Below, in pieces: positions 46,256-56,472 of a stretch of DNA of 64,000 bases (within the stretch, counting starts at the first letter, position 1; each line of letters opens with the position of its first letter). The stretch is taken from assembly GCA_023101885.1 (NCBI GenBank), contig JALPQD010000125.1, forward strand, positions 2,814,973-2,878,972, written 5' to 3'. The position numbers were made by a program, and so were the translations under genes. This DNA comes from Typhlomys cinereus. Taxonomy: Eukaryota; Chordata; Mammalia; Rodentia; Platacanthomyidae. The notes under the pieces were generated by a model, which was not told where the DNA came from, made no database searches, and saw nothing but the letters and a program-made list of their open reading frames with translations.

Positions 46256-47320
46256 TTATACTTGCCTTCTGTTCTTCTGGATATGCCTGTTTTTTTCTTC
46301 ACGCTTGAGTATCATTTCTAGCATTTTTTGAAGGCCTGGTTTGGTGGACATGTATCCCTTCAAGTTGTCTTTGTGCTGGAAGATTTTTCTTTCTCCCTCG
46401 ATCATGACGGATAGTTTTGCAGGGTAAATCATCCTAGGTTGACATTTTTGCTCATTCAATACTTGAAGTATGTCTCTCCAAGCTCTTCTTGCTTTTAGTG
46501 TTTCCATTGAGAAGTCATTTGTTATTTTAATAGGTTTACCTTTAAAAGTGACTTGTTTTTTCTCCCTTGAAGCTCTCAGCACCAGTTCTTTATCTTGAAT
46601 GTGGAGTGTTTTGACTATTATTTGCTGTGGCGAGCTTCTGTTTTGGTCATATGTGTTTGGGGTGCGGAATGCCTCTTGTATATGGATGGGCCTCTCTTTT
46701 TTTAGATGAGGAAAGTTTTCCTTGATGATCGTTTGAAAAATTTCCTCAGGGGTGGTATTTTGAGATTCTTGCTCTGGTATTCCATGAATACGCATGTTGG
46801 TCTTCTTCAGGGTGTCCCATATCTCCTGGATATTTCTCTCAAGCATCTTTTTGGCTTTAACAACCTCTTCCATTGAACTGGTTAATACTCCCACTTTATC
46901 TTCAAAATCTGAAATTCTGTTTTCTGCTTCCTTAGTTCTGCTGATAAGACTCTCTGTGGAGTTCTGGGTTGAAGATAACTTGTCTTTTAGCTCAGTTTTA
47001 AACTCTGCTTGAGTCTGCTTTAACTGCTCTATGCCAGTTTTTGTTTCTTGCACTGTTTTTCTCAACTCCTCCATGTGTCTGTTGTGTTCCTCCTCAAAGC
47101 GATTGATTCGATTATTTAATCCCTCCCTGATTTCTTCTTTCATAGTATTGAACATGGTAATGATCATATTTTGAAGGTTGTTATCCTGGGTCAGGCTTTC
47201 TTGGCCATTTTCCATGGGTTTGTTCTGGTTGGAGTCTAACATTATGGGATTAATTCCTTCAGTGGGAGATTTGTTTACTTGAGTGTTGTTTCTCATGGAT
47301 TTGCACTTTGACTTTGGCAT
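46256..47320 (-). CDS. LINE-1 ORF1 protein, apparently intact
   Basis: This 354-codon ORF is close to the usual rodent length. ORF1p is an RNA-binding trimer that coats LINE-1 RNA in cytoplasmic particles. The N-terminus is basic (MPKSKCKSMR). A long heptad-rich coiled coil spans about residues 55-165 (for example EQLKQTQAEFKTEL and AENRISDFED). An RRM-like part follows at about 170-265 (MRIHGIPEQE start; KTLHIQDKELVLRASREKK), then a basic C-terminal domain with RRAWRDILQVL and YPAKLSVMIEG, and a lysine/arginine-rich tail. The start Met is preceded by a 64-bp leader after the promoter monomers. The associated ORF2 is dead, but ORF1 has no stop. Confidence 0.85.
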   Translation of the reverse strand: MPKSKCKSMRNNTQVNKSPTEGINPIMLDSNQNKPMENGQESLTQDNNLQNMIITMFNTMKEEIREGLNNRINRFEEEHNRHMEELRKTVQETKTGIEQLKQTQAEFKTELKDKLSSTQNSTESLISRTKEAENRISDFEDKVGVLTSSMEEVVKAKKMLERNIQEIWDTLKKTNMRIHGIPEQESQNTTPEEIFQTIIKENFPHLKKERPIHIQEAFRTPNTYDQNRSSPQQIIVKTLHIQDKELVLRASREKKQVTFKGKPIKITNDFSMETLKARRAWRDILQVLNEQKCQPRMIYPAKLSVMIEGERKIFQHKDNLKGYMSTKPGLQKMLEMILKREEKNRHIQKNRRQV

Positions 47321-47384
47321 TGTCGTTTTAACTCTTAAGATCTTCTTTTAATTTCTGTGCGTTTTTCACTAGACTGAATTATTT

Positions 47385-47744
47385 GGCCTGGGGCTCTTGG
47401 GGTGGGCGGGGACCGAGCTTACCTGGGTCATAGTGCAGTGAGGCCCGGCTGGACCTCGAGTGCGCAAGTCCCGGGCGGCGGAGTGGAGGGAAAGGGGGAT
47501 GGGGCGTTGGCGGGGCGCTATTTAAACCCGGGGCACCCGATGGCAGGGCCAGGCACAGAGGGGGTGCCCTCTCCTCCTCCCAGGCCCTGCACGTGCAGCT
47601 CGGAGGAAGTGGGTCCACTCGGGCGGCCTGGGGCTCTGGGGGTGGGCGGGGACCAAGCTTACCTGGGTCGCGGCACGGTGAGGCCCGGCTGGACCACGCG
47701 CGCGTGTCCCAGGTGGTGGAGTGGAGGGGAAGGGGGAAGACTAA
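47385..47744 (-). promoter_or_regulatory. LINE-1 5' UTR monomers, 240-bp period (one and a half copies)
   Basis: GGCCTGGGGCTC starts at 47,385 and again at 47,625, exactly 240 bp apart. The second copy is similar to the first for ~115 bp and then stops at the element's 5' end. The unit is GC-rich with GGGCGGGG-type GC boxes, many CpGs and a TATTTAAA near 47,519. Tandem monomers of this kind are the promoters of mouse LINE-1. The orientation points into ORF1 on the minus strand. Confidence 0.8.
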
Positions 47745-47866
47745 GGATTTCTTAAGGGGCATTTTCATTAATCTTGGAAAAAATAATGCGTGTGCGGTTG
47801 TACGTGGATAGCAATATTATGTTAGGCGGAACTATGAATCTTACTGTTTTTATTTGGAGAATTTTT

Positions 47867-47906
47867 TTAAAATTATTTATTCAATTGTGCATGCACGCAC
47901 ACGTGT

Positions 47907-47959
<53 letters not shown>

Positions 47960-48170
47960 CAACCACGGGCGAATTCTGGAACCAACATGGACGCCTCCAC
48001 CTCCTCCTTGTTTACTCTGCCCGGGGATTCACAGTATCTGCCCTACCAGGACCAGAAATGCAGGGTGTCCCCACTTCTGCGAGGCATCTATACATGGGGT
48101 CTAGGATCCGAACTCAGGACCTTCTGCCTTCAAGGCAGAGGCTTAACCCCTGAGCCACCACTCCAGCCCC
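47867..48170 (-). mobile_element. B2-like SINE with 16-bp target duplication
   Basis: It has a T-rich end, a long (GT)n run (47,903-47,955), a body and GAGCCACCACTCCAGCCCC. TATTTGGAGAATTTTT flanks it at 47851-47866 and 48171-48186. Confidence 0.92.
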
Positions 48171-48229
48171 TATTTGGAGAATTTTTAATGGCCAAGGGAA
48201 ATGTAATTTGGTGTCAAGTTGACAAGGAG

Positions 48230-48726
48230 TGGATTTGTGATAGTTAAGTATGGGTGTCAACTTGACACAACCAGTATTTACTAAGCTGGGCTGAGACCAT
48301 CTCTGGAAGGATCAACTGAGACTACTTGAAAGGATTATACCCGCCCCAGATCCTATCAGAATCTCCAAAGCTCTCATAGGATCCTCGCAGTACTGTATCA
48401 TATAAAAAGGAGCCACCAAGGAGAACAGATCTCTTCTTGCAGCTGTGCTAGGAATCGTCCCTCCTTCTGGCCACCCAGACTAAGACACTAGGAGTTCACC
48501 AGCCTTCAGCCATCACCCACTTGACAACTGAACGGAGCAGCTAGCTATTGGCAGCCATCGTTGGAACCACCTCGGCAACTGGCAGCCTTCGCTGGACTAC
48601 CTCAGCCATATCTGTAAGCCAACTCAATAAATTTCCTATATATATTTTACATATATACATATACATATATATATATGTATATTCATTCTGTGAATTATGT
48701 GACTCTAGAGAACCCTAACTAATACA
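48230..48726 (+). repeat. LTR-like repeat (class III type), 5' end approximate
   Basis: It contains TGTCAACTTGACAC near 48,252, AATAAA at about 48,626, an AT-rich run (48,640-48,680) and ends ACCCTAACTAATACA at 48,726, as in the LTR at 36.7 kb. The 5' boundary and target duplication are unclear. Confidence 0.5.
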
Positions 48727-49329
48727 CCTATGCAGAGAGCTTGGATTACAAGAAGCCACCACTCCAAGACATATATGTGGGTTTGGGAATGCAAGTCCTC
48801 CAGCTGTTCTGCTTGCTGGTCAAATGCCTTATCCACAGAGTCCATCTGCTTTATCCTTCCACTTCTTTTCTCCTCACTATTAGCAGAAGGACTAGGATTA
48901 TACTGAATTTAGTTCATTGTGGGGTTTCCTCTAGAGGTACATGATCTTGAGGCTGTAAGTCAGTTTCCTTGTGTTTCTTTACTGAGGAAAATGTCAGGTT
49001 TTGCTAGGAATTTTTCACTTTAATCTGTCATGTATATTTTTTTTCCATGTATTTGTTTACTTGAGAGTCGAAAAAGAGAGAAAGTGAGATGAGAATGACA
49101 GGAAAAGAGAAATAAGAGACAGAGAAAGAAAGAGATAAGATATTGTTCCTATTCATGGTATGTTGCACCAGTGGAGGTCAGAGGACAACTTTCAGAAGTC
49201 ATATCTCTCTCTCTACCATGTGGGATTCCAGGAATCAACACAGGACTCCAGGTGTACAATCAGGCACCTTACCCACTGAGCCATTGCTCCAGCAATTGTC
49301 ATATTTAATGCATGATCCATCCTTATGCA
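48727..49329 (-). repeat. Old SINE fragments (B4-like / tRNA-related)
   Basis: Two diverged antisense pieces, about 48,727-48,845 and 49,140-49,300, end in tRNA-head-like sequences (CTGAGCCATTGCTCCAGC). The second contains GTGGAGGTCAGAGGACAAC, a B4-like stretch. Between them is unassigned sequence with a GA-rich run near 49,070-49,135. Confidence 0.45.
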
Positions 49330-51280
49330 TCTCCTCAAAATGGGAATCCTTCAAATTTTTCACCATTTATAAAGATTCTTACTATGTAGGATGGTTGTCT
49401 ATAGCGTTCGTTATGTTGATATGAGTTCCTTCCATTCCAATTGTCCATAGCACTTTGATTGTGAAAGGATGCTGGATCTTATCAAAAGCTTTTTCTGTAT
49501 TGTGGAGAGTATCAAGTGGTTTTCGTCATTGGATTTGCTTAAGTGATAGATTACATTTATTGATTTGCATATGTTGAATGAACCTTGTGAACCTGGAATA
49601 ACTCCTATTTAACCATAGTGATTGACCTTTTTGTTACATTTTTCAATTTGGCTTGTTAAAATTTTATTATCACTGCATTTGTGTTCATCATTTGAGATTA
49701 ACCTAAAGATTTCTTTTTCATTGTGTATTTATTTCAATTTGGAATCAATGCTATTATTAGCTTCATAAAAAGAATGTGGAAGTATTCCTTTACTATTTTA
49801 TGCAATAGTTTAAGGAGTAGTGGTATTAGTTGTTCTTCAAATGTCTGGTAGAATTCTGCACTGAATCCATCTGGTAATGGACTTTTTTTTAGTTGAAAGA
49901 TTTGCAATTACTTGTTTAATTTCATCACTTGTTATAAGACAATTTAAATAATTCAATTCATTTTGATTCTACACTGGTAATTTGTGCATACTTAGAAATT
50001 AATCTACTTTCTGATTAGCAAATATTTTGGAGTACAAATTTCCTTTGTATCAGCTGTAATAATTCCACTTTCCTGTCTGGTTTTATTAATTTGGATTTCC
50101 TTCATTTTGGATTTGGTTAATTTGCCTAAAGGTTTATCAATTTTTTTTTCAAAGAACAAGTTCTTTGCTTGGTTGATTTTTTTGTATAGTTTTCTTTATC
50201 ACAATTTCGGATTTTTCCTCTGACTTCACTAATTTCTGCTCATCTACTCTTATTGGGATTGGAATGTCCTCCTTCTTACACTTCAAGTTACATTGTTAAG
50301 TTATTTACTTGTGATTTTTCCATTTTTTTAATATAGGCATTGAGAACTATACACTTTCTACTTAGGACAGACTTCACCATGTTCCAGAGGTTTTGATATG
50401 TTTTATTTTCATTATCATTCACTTATAGGAATTTTTTAATTTCCATTTTAACTTCTGACAGAAACCATTCCTCACGGTATTTAGTTTCCAATCATTTGTG
50501 TATTTTCTGATCATTGCTTTGTCGTGGATGTTGACTGATTACATGGTGGCCCAATAAGGGACACAATATGATTTCAACTTTCCTGTATATGTGGAGACTC
50601 GATTGTGGCCCAATACATGATCTATTTTGGAGAAAGTTCCATGAGATGCTGAGACGAATGTGTATTCCTTGTTGTTTGGGTGGAAGGGTTGGTACATATT
50701 GGTCAGGTCCACTTGGGTTATGGTTTGATCCAGCTCCATTGTGTCTCTGTTCAGTTTTTGGCCTGTTGACCTATCCAGTGCTGAGACTGGGGTATTGCAG
50801 GCCCCTATGACTATCATTTTCTAAGTTGATTTGTTATTTTAGATGTTGCATTGTTTGTTTCATGAATGTGGCAGTACCTGTATTAGCTGTGTATACATTC
50901 AGTATTGCTATGCTTTTCTGATGAATTGTTCCTTGACTAATATGTAGTATCCTTTTGTGTCTCTTATGAGTTCTTTTGGTTTGAGGTCTATTTTGTCACA
51001 TACCAATATTGCTACACCTTTTTCTTTCCCTGTTTCATTGGTTTAAAGTACTTTTGACCACCTTTTTGCTCTGAGAATGTGCCTCTTTCATGGTGAAGTG
51101 TGTTTCCTGAAGGCAGAAGATTGATGGGTTATGAGCTTAATCCATGTTTGTAGCCTGTACCTTTTGATTGGAGCATTAATTATCTTGATGTTTAGGGTTA
51201 TAATTGAAAAAAATGTCTGTTGAGTCCTTACATTTTCCGTTTTGTGGTTTTTACATGTGTATTTCATTTCTTAGAAATTG
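49330..51280 (-). mobile_element. Old LINE-1 ORF2 N-terminal half
   Basis: The antisense reading follows ORF2 from the reverse transcriptase region (49,330) back through the endonuclease to the ORF2 start near 51,200, in the same order as 44.0-46.2 kb. It is heavily diverged with no long open frame. Confidence 0.75.
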
Positions 51281-51289
51281 TGTTGGTAA

Positions 51290-51716
51290 CAAATCTCCTA
51301 CCAAAAGAAAACCCCACAATGATGGATTCCAAACAGAACAAACTCACAGTAAATAGCTAAGAAAGCGATACCCAAAATAATGATTTTCAAAGCCTGATCT
51401 TTACTATGATCAATGCTATGAAAGAGGAAATCTGGGAGTAAATAACTGCATCAACCATTTTGAACAGGAACACAAAAGACACTTGGAGATGAGAAAAACA
51501 TTTAAAGAAACAAATATAGGCATAGAGCAGTTAAAGCAATCTCAAGCAGAGTTTAAAATTGAACTAAAAGACAAGTTATCTTCAACCCAGAACTCAACAG
51601 AGAGACTTATCAACAGGACTAATGAAGCAGAAAATAGAATATCAGATCTTGAAGACAAAGTGGAAGAACTAACCAGTTCAAAGGAAGAGGTTTTTTTAAT
51701 TTTTTTTATTTACTCA

Positions 51717-51772
<56 letters not shown>

Positions 51773-53150
51773 CGAATTCGGGAACCACCATGGACGTCTC
51801 CACCTCCTTGATTACTCTGCCCAGAGAATTCACAGGCTCCGCCCTACCAGGACCAGAAACTCAGGCCGGCCCCGCTTCCACCAGGCATCTATACTTGGGG
51901 TCTAGGATCCGAACTCAGGACTTTCTGCCTGCAAGGCAGAGGCTTAATCCCTGAGCCACCTCTCCAGCCCCAGGAAGAGGTTTTTATGGCCAAAAAGATA
52001 CTTGAGAGGAATATTCAAGAGTTATAGGACACCTTGAAGAAACTTAACATGCTCATTCATGGAATACCAGAACAAGAATGCCAAAATATCACACCTGAGA
52101 AATTTTTTCAAATTATCATAAAGGAAAATTTTCCTCATCTAAAGAAAGAGAGACCCATGCAAATATAAGAGGCATTCTGCACCCCAAAAAGATATGACCA
52201 AAATACAAACTCACCATGGCAAATAATAGTCAAAATATTCCATATATAAGACAAAAAAATGTGCTCAGAGATCAAGGGGAAAAAAAGTCACTTTTAAAGG
52301 TAAATATATTAAAATAAAAATGATGTTTCAATACAAACAGTAAAAGAAGAAGAGCTTGGAGAGGTGTACTTTAAGTGTTGAATGAGCAAAAATGTCAACC
52401 TAGGCTGATATACCTAGCAAAACTATCAATCACGATCAAGGGTAAAAGAAAAATTTTCCACCATAAAGACAACTCGAAGGCTTAGATGTCTACCAAACTG
52501 GGCCTTCAAAAAATGCTAGAAAAGATACTCAAGCTTGAAGAAAAGAACAAGCATATCCAGGAGGACAGAAGTGAAGTATAATACCACCAAAATCTAAAAG
52601 CTAAATAATACACTTATGAAAGCCACCAAACACAAAAATGTCAGGAAGTAAAAGTAATTTCTGGATTATAACACTAAAGGTCAATGGAATTAACTCACCA
52701 ATCAAAAGACCCAGATTATAAACACAACTCATCCATCTGCTGCCTTCAAGAAACTCATCTCAGCACAAAAGATAGGCACATTCTAAAAGTAAAAGGCCAA
52801 CAGTTGACGAGTGAATAAGGAAAATGTGGTACATCTATACAATGGAGTACTATTCAGCCATCAAAAATGATGAATTAATGGAATTTGCCGGGAAATGGAT
52901 GGAATTAGAAACAATTGTATTGAGTGAAGTATCCCAGACACAAAAAATTAAGCACCATTGTACTCCCTAATAGGTGGCTCCTAGTACCAAACCCACTTAG
53001 AGACACTTAAGGATAATTCTCTGTAATACCTACAGTAATTGCAAAGATTATGAACAGGAGGGATGGGGAAGGAGGGCCACACTAGAAACAAGGAGAGAAG
53101 GGACCATGTTACAGCAGAGAAAATAGGCCACCATCAAGGACTGCAAGGGG
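51290..53150 (+). mobile_element. Internally deleted LINE-1 (ORF1, then ORF2 end)
   Basis: The sense strand reads ORF1 from near its start (51,300) with a coiled-coil piece at 51483-51690, a SINE, the rest of ORF1 (51,985-52,600), the first ~55 codons of ORF2 to about 52,795, then directly the last codons of ORF2 and 3' UTR from about 52,797 to 53,150. The middle of ORF2 is missing. Frames are broken throughout. Confidence 0.8.
51696..51971 (-). mobile_element. B2-like SINE with 14-bp target duplication
   Basis: It has a (GT)n run (51,718-51,762), a body and GAGCCACCTCTCCAGCCCC. AGGAAGAGGTTTTT flanks it at 51682-51695 and 51972-51985. Chance reading frames run from LINE-1 ORF1 into the SINE but have no meaning. 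Confidence 0.92.
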
Positions 53151-54201
53151 TGATATCCAATATCCAATTTGTGAGTATAAGAATACTCTCAAATATCAAA
53201 TTTTCTATGTTGTGGGAGGAGTTGGGAGACCTTGTCTGTGGAACTAAGAGAGGTCCACCAGAGGCATAGATATGTGCCCTGAAAGAAAATACTCATGAAC
53301 CAGAGGAATTCCAATGAGACTAAGTTGAGCAGTCTCTATTAAATATGTTCTAATATTTTATAGTAAAATTGATGAATAATGAAGATGAACTGGTATCTAG
53401 GCATTTCATTCTTTTATATTCTTACTGTTGGAGAGATTTTTTCACAAATATAGTAAATTTAAGTCTTTATCACCACATCTTACACACTCTCAAGACCCCT
53501 AGTCTCCACTGAAAGTCTTCCTCATCCCAATAACTTTCTCCTTACTTTGATGACTTTTATTTGTGTGGGTCACTGAATTTGAGACTTTTCAGCATTCTAT
53601 ATTTTTCAGATATATCCAGGGGTTTCATAGTACATTTTACCATGACCTCTGATAATTCTTTTTTCTAATTTTGCATTAATTCTGACACAATTTTATTTCA
53701 TGATTTATTTTAGGACATTTACATTTATGTATAGGGAAATATATATTTTTGTATTATTTGTGCTATTTTATTTTCTCGTGGAATAGAGAAACAAGGAAAG
53801 AGGGGGGAGAGAGAGAGAGAAAAAGAGAGACACACCTCATCTTGAAAAACAGGAGTATCTCCGAGTCAAAGGATGTTCAAAACAAACATAAACAGGAAAT
53901 AAGCAGCAATAGCCATCATAATAGCTGGCAAAATAGAATTCAAACCACAACAAATCATTAGAGACAGAAGGACACTACAGTCTCATTAAGGGAACAGTTC
54001 AACTTACTTTTTTAATCAGCATCTTTTCTTGATATCCTGATAACTCTTTTACCTTGTCATGCTCAGATCTGTTAAGGTTGGAAATGGGAATGGAGGTTTA
54101 TGGTAAGATAGTTAGTTCCCTGGATGGATGAGAAATTTTATTTGTTCCTCAGCACTGAAAAATAGTTGTGAAACCAGATTTTCATTCATAGCATAGTGTT
54201 T
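53151..54201. other. Unassigned sequence
   Basis: No family or gene recognised. A short (GA)n run is at about 53,805-53,833. Confidence 0.3.
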
Positions 54202-54219
54202 CCCTGTTTCATTAATGTT

Positions 54220-54508
54220 TTTTTATATTTATTATTATTATTATTTATTCAATTGTGCGCATGTGCGTGTGTATGTGTGCGCGGGCGTGTGTGTGTCTGT
54301 ATGTGTGTAGAACCACGGACGAATTTGTGAACCACCATGGACGCCTCCACCTCCTTCTGCCCCGGGATTCACAGGCTCCGCCCTACCAGGACCAGAAGCG
54401 CAGGCCGCCCCCGCTTCTGCCTGGTGTCTATACGTGGGATCTGGGATCCGAACTCAGGACCTTCCTCCTGCAAGGCGGAGGCTTAACCCCTGAGCCACCT
54501 CTCCAGCC
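54220..54508 (-). mobile_element. B2-like SINE with 18-bp target duplication
   Basis: It has ATT repeats, a GT-rich run, a body and GAGCCACCTCTCCAGCC. CCCTGTTTCATTAATGTT flanks it at 54202-54219 and 54509-54526. Its body is one of the least decayed, with many CpGs retained. Confidence 0.93.
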
Positions 54509-54559
54509 CCCTGTTTCATTAATGTTGATGTAAATGACATAATTTCCTTATTATTTAGA

Positions 54560-54845
54560 GCTAAGTTACACTTATTCATAGATAGATAAGTTATAAGTAG
54601 GTTAATTGTACATTCATAAATTATATACAAATGACAGATAGTTTGATGACAGACAGGTAGACAGATATTAGATAAATGACATAGATGATTGATACATGAA
54701 AATTGATTGACAGAAAATAGGTAGATGATCATTCTATGATATGTAGAATAAGTAGGTAGATAGAAAACTGAAAGTTAGATGATTGTTAGAAATATAAATA
54801 TATAGTAGATATATTAGATGATAGATAGATAGATAGATAATGACA
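54560..54845. repeat. Degenerate (GATA)n microsatellite region
   Basis: Scattered GATA/TAGA/GACA words culminate in a pure run at about 54,820-54,840 (GATAGATAGATAGATAGATA). This looks like an old expanded tetranucleotide repeat that has decayed on its left side. Confidence 0.7.
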
Positions 54846-55085
54846 GTTAAATGATAAACACATGACCGTGAGTTAAATGTAACACATTATTTATACATTC
54901 ACCCATTTGTATTACCCAAGTTGCATTTATATCAGGACTATCTGAACCATGCTGAACTTACATTAGAGAGGCAGACCAATCCTAGTGAATCCTCTGGCTT
55001 TAATCACCTGGGGATTCCAATTAGCTTTTTCTCATCTTTTAACACCCATCCTGGCATTCGTTAAACACAGCTACCTTCAGGTATA
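54846..55085. other. Nothing recognised
   Basis: Short non-coding stretch between a microsatellite and a solo LTR. Confidence 0.3.
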
Positions 55086-55706
55086 TGTGTTCACACCATA
55101 ACCAGGATTGCAGGTTTATTGCCGAATCCCCTCCGGGTCAGGCAGGAAAAAGGGGGAAACAGCGGAGCCGCGGGCCTCGAAGCAAGGAGCCGAGCAAGAA
55201 TGGGATCACCACCAAGAAACTGGGAGTCAGGCAAGAAGCAGCAGGCAGAGGACGAGTTGGCTTCAGACTCATTTATTTCAGGAAGTGCTTAAGCTTATAT
55301 AGGGTCAGGGGTCCAATCAGGTGTTGCCACCTCTCCACTTTGGGGGAAGAGAGCAGCCACCAATCATTTAGCTGTTTATTAGGTGTCCATTGAAGAAGCA
55401 GGTTAGATTGGCCTCTTCCCATTGATTGGTCATCCCTCCTTCCCATTGATTGTGAATCCCTCCTTCCCATTGGTTGTTCCTCCCTCCTTCCCATTGGTTA
55501 TTCATCCCTCCTTCCCGTTGGTTGTTTACCCCTCCTTCCCATTTGTTATTCATCTCCTTCCCATTGGTTGTTCTTTTTTCCATCTGTATGGTTCCTCTAT
55601 TGGAACATGTCTGGGGCCTGTCCGTACTTGTTTGGCTTGTCTGTAACTGAACCTCCTGGATTCTGGAGCCCAGGCTAAGGCCTCCCTGAATCATTGGTGT
55701 CACACA
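55086..55706 (-). repeat. Solo retroviral LTR with repeated CCAAT units
   Basis: On the minus strand, U3 starts TGTGTGACACC (about 55,706), passes through a 24-bp tandem array, CCAAT near 55,312, TATATAAG at 55294-55301, two AATAAA hexamers (55272-55277 and about 55,114-55,119) and ends GTGTGAACACA at 55,086. The LTR layout is clear. Retroviral class and target duplication are not certain, and no internal sequence adjoins. Confidence 0.65.
55418..55571 (-). promoter_or_regulatory. 24-bp minisatellite, each unit with a CCAAT box
   Basis: Six to seven units of about 24 bp (last ones 22 bp and partial) have the form CCCATTGGTTGTTCATCCC on the + strand. Most units carry ATTGG, that is CCAAT on the LTR sense strand. 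It lies upstream of the LTR's TATA box, where retroviral enhancers sit. Because 24 is a multiple of 3, a chance minus-strand ORF with an NNQWEGG repeat runs through it. Confidence 0.75.
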
Positions 55707-56472
55707 GGTTAGGACTCGGTGATCTCCAAAAGACCTCCTAGCCCATGATGATATGAGAAAATGAGAGCTCGAAATAGGTTTTTTCCAAAATGATTTCCAT
55801 CAGGGTGGAGGGTGCAGGTGCTGAGACCCAGAACTCTGAGATACCCAGAACAGCTGAATGGGAGCAAAACAGAAGTAAGAAAAGACAAGGAATACAGAGC
55901 TGCTCTGAACTTAATATCACAACCATGCCAAGTCATAGCAGAATGACTTTCTTGTAATTGCCTCTCTTTCCCCTGTGCCAATGCTTCTACGTGTGATATA
56001 TCAAATGATGGGCAGCCTGCAGCTTGAAGGTCTATAGTAATGGTAGGAATCTGCTCTGGTCTACATGACCATATGCTATTCTGCAGAGCACTGACCTTGT
56101 AGACATGACCCTCAAAGATGTCCCCAGCTCTGCCTATATTCAGGGTCCTATCTCTGTACTAGCACAGTCTGACATGTCCCGGGCTCTGCTTCCTCTCTTG
56201 CTTCTGCTGCAGCCTCTTCATATGTCACAGAAGATGACATATGAGAGCTATTTACAGAACATGAAGCCAAGCACCTACATGAAAGTAGATGTGCTCTTTG
56301 GTGCGTTTGTGCCATTTTCCTACTTGGTAAAAAAGGACATGAGCAAGATACATTTCGAAGTCAATCTGAATTTACAATGATCTTCTCCTTTGTAAGTACT
56401 TTCATAATTTATCTATGCTCAAGGTGGTAATGATTCTGTTGGACTAATAATGTATATGAATGTAACTAATCC
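55707..56472 (+). other. Unassigned; short ORF with hydrophobic leader at 56105-56380
   Basis: The only item of note is a 91-codon + strand ORF (56105-56380). An internal Met-Ser-Arg is followed by LLPLLLLLQPL, which looks like a signal peptide. Then comes a polar stretch, a GAFVPFSYLV segment, and just after the ORF a TTTGTAAGTAC splice-donor-like site. This could be a decayed first exon of a secreted or seven-transmembrane chemoreceptor (vomeronasal type 2 first exons have this general layout), but I cannot confirm it. Confidence 0.3.

Larger units (their letters stand above)
41405..47744 (-). mobile_element. Full-length LINE-1 with promoter monomers (inactivated)
   Basis: On the minus strand it has 5' UTR monomers (47385-47744), a 64-bp leader, ORF1 (46256-47320), a short gap and ORF2 (46205 to about 42,110), then a 3' UTR with a polypurine tract (41,470-41,540 on the + strand as C-rich) and a poly-A end at about 41,405. 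The 3' UTR lacks roughly 360 bp that the copy at 13.8-14.17 kb has, with the join near 42,046. A SINE at 44,809-45,107 sits in ORF2. It is the only element here with both ends. Confidence 0.9.

Noticed and set aside
52780..52810. Splice junction in the internally deleted LINE-1
   Set aside because: The left side of the join lacks a GT donor in the related copy; simple deletion at microhomology explains it better.
49330..53150. Twin-primed LINE-1 formed by the antisense piece at 49.3-51.3 kb and the sense piece at 51.3-53.2 kb
   Set aside because: The outer ends do not fit the breakpoint order expected for twin priming (the sense piece itself carries the 3' UTR), and no flanking target duplication was seen.
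55368..55703. 111-codon ORF with an eight-residue NNQWEGG repeat
   Set aside because: The 24-bp minisatellite is a multiple of three, so an open repeat frame is expected. It lies within an LTR U3 region.
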